Positions 60,301 through 64,000 of a DNA stretch of 64,000 nucleotides are shown piece after piece. The position numbers and the translations under genes are program-made. The notes under the pieces are model-generated. The model saw only the letters and a program-made list of their open reading frames with translations. It searched no databases and was not told where the DNA came from. Location of the stretch: the NCBI GenBank assembly GCA_030998225.1, contig JAPYXD010000744.1:3084849-3148848 (forward strand), given 5' to 3'. Source of the DNA: Diplolepis rosae (lineage: Eukaryota; Arthropoda; Insecta; Hymenoptera; Diplolepididae). Position 1 is the stretch's first letter; the number at the start of each line of letters is the position of its first letter.

Positions 60301-63300
60301 TCAAGGATACCTGGATTATATTATAAAGATCCCGTCATTTTCAAAATTATATCTAGTAGTCCAGGTGCTAAAAAACCATCTTCCTGAGGGAACTTAAGCT
60401 GAGTACTGAAAATTAAGATACCTAGTACATATTTTAGAGATCTCGTCATTTTAAAAATTATATTTAGTAGTCCAAGTGCCTAAAATACATCTTCCTCAGG
60501 GAACTTAAGCTGAGAACTGAAATTTATGATACCTAGTACATATTTTAGAGATGTCGTCATTTTAAAAATTATATTTAGTAGTCCAGGTGCTTAAAATACA
60601 TCTTCCTCAGGGAACTTAAGCTGAGAACTGAAATTTATGATACCTAGTACATATTTTAGAGATCTCGTCATTTTAAAAATTATATTTAGTAGTCCAAGTG
60701 CCTAAAATACATCTTCCTCAGGGAACTTAAGCTGAGAACTGAAATTTATGATACCTAGTACATATTTTAGAGATCTCGTCATTTTAAAAATTATATTTAG
60801 TAGTCCAAGTGCCTAAAATACATCTTCCTCAGGGAACTTAAGCTGAGAACTAAAATTTATGATACCTAGTACATATTTTAGAGATCTCGTCATTTTAAAA
60901 GTTATATTTAGAAGTCCAAGTGCTTAAAAAACATCTTCCTCACGGAACTTAAGCTCAGAACTGAAAATTAAAATACCCAGTACATATTTTAGAGATCTCG
61001 TCATTTAAAAAATTATATTTAGTAGTCCAAGTGCCTAAAATACATCTTCCTCAGGGAACTTAAGCTGAGAACTGAAATTTATGATACCTAGTACATATTT
61101 TAGAGATCTCGTCATTTTAAAAATTATATTTAGTAGTCCAAGTGCCTAAAATACATCTTCCTCAGGGAACTTAAGCTGAGAACTGAAATTTATGATACCT
61201 AGTACATATTTTAGAGATCTCGTCATTTTAAAAATTATATTTAGTAGTCCAAGTGCCTAAAATACATCTTCCTCAGGGAACTTAAGCTGAGAACTAAAAT
61301 TTATGATACCTAGTACATATTTTAGAGATCTCGTCATTTTAAAAGTTATATTTAGAAGTCCAAGTGCCTAAAATACATCTTCCTGAGGGAACTTAAGCTG
61401 AGAACTGAAATTTGTGATACCTAGTACATATTTTAGAGATGTCGTCATTTTAAAAATTATATTTAGTAGTCCAGGTGCTTAAAATACATCTTCCTGAGGG
61501 AACTTAAGCTGAGAACTGAAATTTATGATACCTAGTACATATTTTAGAGATCTTGTCATTTTAAAACTTATATTTAGTAGTCCAGGTGCCTAAAATACAT
61601 CTTCCTCAGGGAACTTAAGCTGAGAACTGAAATTTATGATACCTAGTACATATTTTAGAGATGTCGTCATTTTAAAAATTATATTTAGTAGTCCAGGTGC
61701 TTAAAAAACATCTTCCTCACGGAACTTAAGCTGAGAACTGAAATCAAGGATACCTGCATTATATTTTAGAGATCCCGTCATTTTGAAAATTATATCTAGT
61801 AGCCCAGGTGCTTAAAATACAACTTCCTCAGGGAACTTAAGCTGAGAACTGAAATTTATGATACCTAGTGCATATTTTAGAGATCTCATCATTTTAAAAA
61901 TTATATTTAGTAGTCCAAGTGCCTAAAATACATCTTCCTGAGGGAACTTAAGCTGAGTACTGAAAATTAAGATACCTAGTACATATTTTAGAGATCTCGT
62001 CATTTTAAAAATTATATTTAGTAGTCCAGGTGCTTAAAAAACATCTTCCTCAGGGAACTTAAGCTGAGAACTGAAAATTATGATACCTAGTACATATTTT
62101 AGAGATCTCGTCATTTTAAAAATTATATTTAGTAGTCCAAGTGCCTAAAATACATCTTCCTCAGGGAACTTAAGCTGAGAACTGAAATTTATGATACCTA
62201 GTACATATTTTAGAGATCTCGTCATTTTAAAAATTATATTTAGTAGTCCAGGTGCTTAAAAAACCTCTTCCTCAGGGAACTTAAGCTGAGAACTGAAAAT
62301 TAAGATACACAGTTCATATTTTAGAGATCGCGTAATTTTAAAAATTATATTTAGTAGTCCAAGTGCCTAAAATACATCTTCCTCAGGGAACTTAAGCTGA
62401 GAACTGAAATTTATGATACCTAGTACATATTTTAGAGATCTCGTCATTTTAAAAATTATATTTAGTAGTCCAAGTGCCTAAAATACATCTTCCTCAGGGA
62501 ACTTAAGCTGAGAACTGAAATTTATGATACCTAGTACATATTTTAGAGATCTTGTCATTTTAAAACTTATATTTTGTAGTCCAAGTGTCTAAAATACATC
62601 TTCCTGAGGGAACTTAAGCTGAGAACTGAAATTTATGATACCTAGTACATATTTTAGAGATATCGTCATTTTAAAAATTATATTTAGTAGTCCAGGTGCT
62701 TAAAATACATCTTCCTCAGGGAACTTAAGCTGAGAACTGAAATCAAGGATACCTGGATTATATTATAAAGATCCCGTCATTTTCAAAATTATATCTAGTA
62801 GTCCAGGTGCTAAAAAACCATCTTCCTCAGGGAACTTAAGCTGAGTACTGAAAATTAAGATACCTAGTACATATTTTAGAGATCTCGTCATTTTAAAAAT
62901 TATATTTAGTAGTCCAAGTGCCTAAAATACATCTTCCTCAGGGAACTTAAGCTGAGAACTGAAATTTATGATACCTAGTACATATTTTAGAGATCTCGTC
63001 ATTTTAAAAATTATATTTAGTAGTCCAGGTGCTTAAAATACATCTTCCTGAGGGAACTTAAGCTGAGAACTGAATCTTATGATACCTAGTACATATTTTA
63101 GAGATCTCATCATTTTAAAAATTATATTTAGTAGTCCAAGTGCCTAAAATACATCTTCCTGAGGGAACTTAAGCTGAGAACTGAAATTTGTGATACCTAG
63201 TACATATTTTAGAGATGTCGTCATTTTAAAAATTATATTTAGTAGTCCAGGTGCTTAAAAAATATCTTCCTCAGGGAACTTAAGCTGAGAACTGAAATCA

Positions 63301-64000
63301 AGGATACCTGGATTATATTTTAAAGATCCCCTCATTTGCAAAATTAGATCTAGTAGTCCAGGTGCTAAAAAACCATCTTCCTTAGGGAACTTAAGCTGAG
63401 AACTGAAATTTATGATACCTAGTATATATTTTAGAGATCTCGTCATTTTAAAAATTATATTTAGTAGTCCAAGTGCCTAAAATACATCTTCCTCAGGGAA
63501 CTTAAGCTGAGAACTGAAATTTATGATACCTAGTACATATTTTAGAGATCTCGTCATTTTAAAAATTATATTTAGTAGTCCAGGTGCTTAAAAAACATCT
63601 TCCTGAGGGAACTTAAGCTGAGAACTGAAATTTATGATACCTAGTACATATTTTAGAGATCTCGTCATTTTAAAAATTATATTTAGTAGTCCAAGTGCCT
63701 AAAATACATCTTCCTCAGGGAACTTAAGCTGAGAACTGAAATTTATGATACCTAGTACATATTTTAGAGATCTCGTCATTTTAAAAATTATATTTAGTAG
63801 TCCAGGTGCCTAAAATACATCTTCCTCAGGGAACTTAAGCTGAGAACTGAAATTTATGATACCTAGTACATATTTTAGAGATCTCGTCATTTTGAAAATT
63901 ATTATCGAGTAGTCCAGGTGCTTAAAAAACATCTTCCTCAGGGAACTTAAGCTGAGAACTGAAAATTAAGATACCTAGTACATATTTTAGAGATCTCGTC
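57361..64000. repeat. 111-bp satellite array, about 60 copies, runs off the window
   Basis: TTCCTCAGGG recurs at 57381, 57492, 57603 and 57714; 60045 lies exactly 24 units on. Each unit contains the inverted words CTCAG and CTGAG around GGAACTTAAG, and the sequence ATTTTAGAGATC. Unit variants recur at set spacing: the ATTATATTAT variant is at 59091, 60315 and 62757 (11 units plus 3 bases, then exactly 22 units). The unit crossing 60134 has three extra bases (TAGTAGTAG). Two 444-bp blocks (58187 and 58631) are nearly identical. ORFs in this region are repeat shadows. The end of the array is beyond 64000. Confidence 0.97.

Noticed and set aside
57369..63446. Minus-strand ORFs in the satellite (about 60-100 codons) with repeated peptide pattern
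   Set aside because: They are shadows of the 111-bp repeat (37 codons per unit) in units that lack stops; most units are closed.
1..64000. CRISPR arrays, bacterial operons, rRNA or tRNA genes
   Set aside because: Repeats here are contiguous satellites without unique spacers, genes are intron-containing, and I saw no tRNA-like arm arrangement or rRNA core words.

Overview
This is a eukaryotic nuclear window, most likely from an insect and plausibly a hymenopteran with a repeat-rich genome. The evidence is GT-AG introns in AT-rich DNA, single-copy animal genes (a FAM110-family gene, Tango1, Syntaxin 5), and dense DNA transposons, MITEs and satellites. There is no bacterial-style operon, CRISPR array, rRNA or recognisable tRNA. 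Species is not assignable from sequence alone.

Layout. (1) 1-2464, minus: a multi-exon transposase gene with a D-x-M-H-L motif, running off the left edge. (2) About 2860-6245: a 153-bp tandem satellite with a 1222-bp higher-order duplication, then a short hairpin. (3) 7478-12799, plus: six coding exons of a FAM110-family gene, with the first exon(s) not found. (4) 15651-40674: a 25-kb block bounded by long inverted repeats. Each end carries the 3' exon of a DUF4806-type gene, minus at the left and plus at the right. Nested inside are a second transposase copy split by a 1.35-kb palindrome; two nearly identical hAT-type MITEs with perfect 8-bp target duplications; a foldback repeat with hammerhead-like cores; a two-gene mobile unit (C2H2 finger/transposase-like protein plus a CIDE-N-like protein); and a 5.3-kb TIR element, inserted with a GTAC duplication into a DUF4806 exon, that carries four exons of the endosomal gene ANKFY1. 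(5) 40690-42745: a GC-rich repeat containing a 640-bp TA-flanked MITE. (6) 43441-53005, plus: complete Tango1 (18 exons, 1381 codons). (7) 53883-55925, minus: complete Syntaxin 5 (5 exons, 367 codons), tail-to-tail with Tango1. (8) About 57361-64000: about 60 copies of a 111-bp satellite with higher-order structure, running off the right edge.

Three cellular genes look intact: FAM110 (centrosome/spindle family), Tango1 (bulky cargo export at ER exit sites) and Syx5 (ER-Golgi Q-SNARE). The last two act in the same early secretory pathway and are convergent neighbours. The 15.6-40.7 kb block is a transposon nest whose large ORFs carry frameshifts or in-frame stops. Its most interesting contents are the captured ANKFY1 exons, the CIDE-N-like partner protein, the tandem DUF4806 domains near the inverted ends and the hammerhead-like motif.
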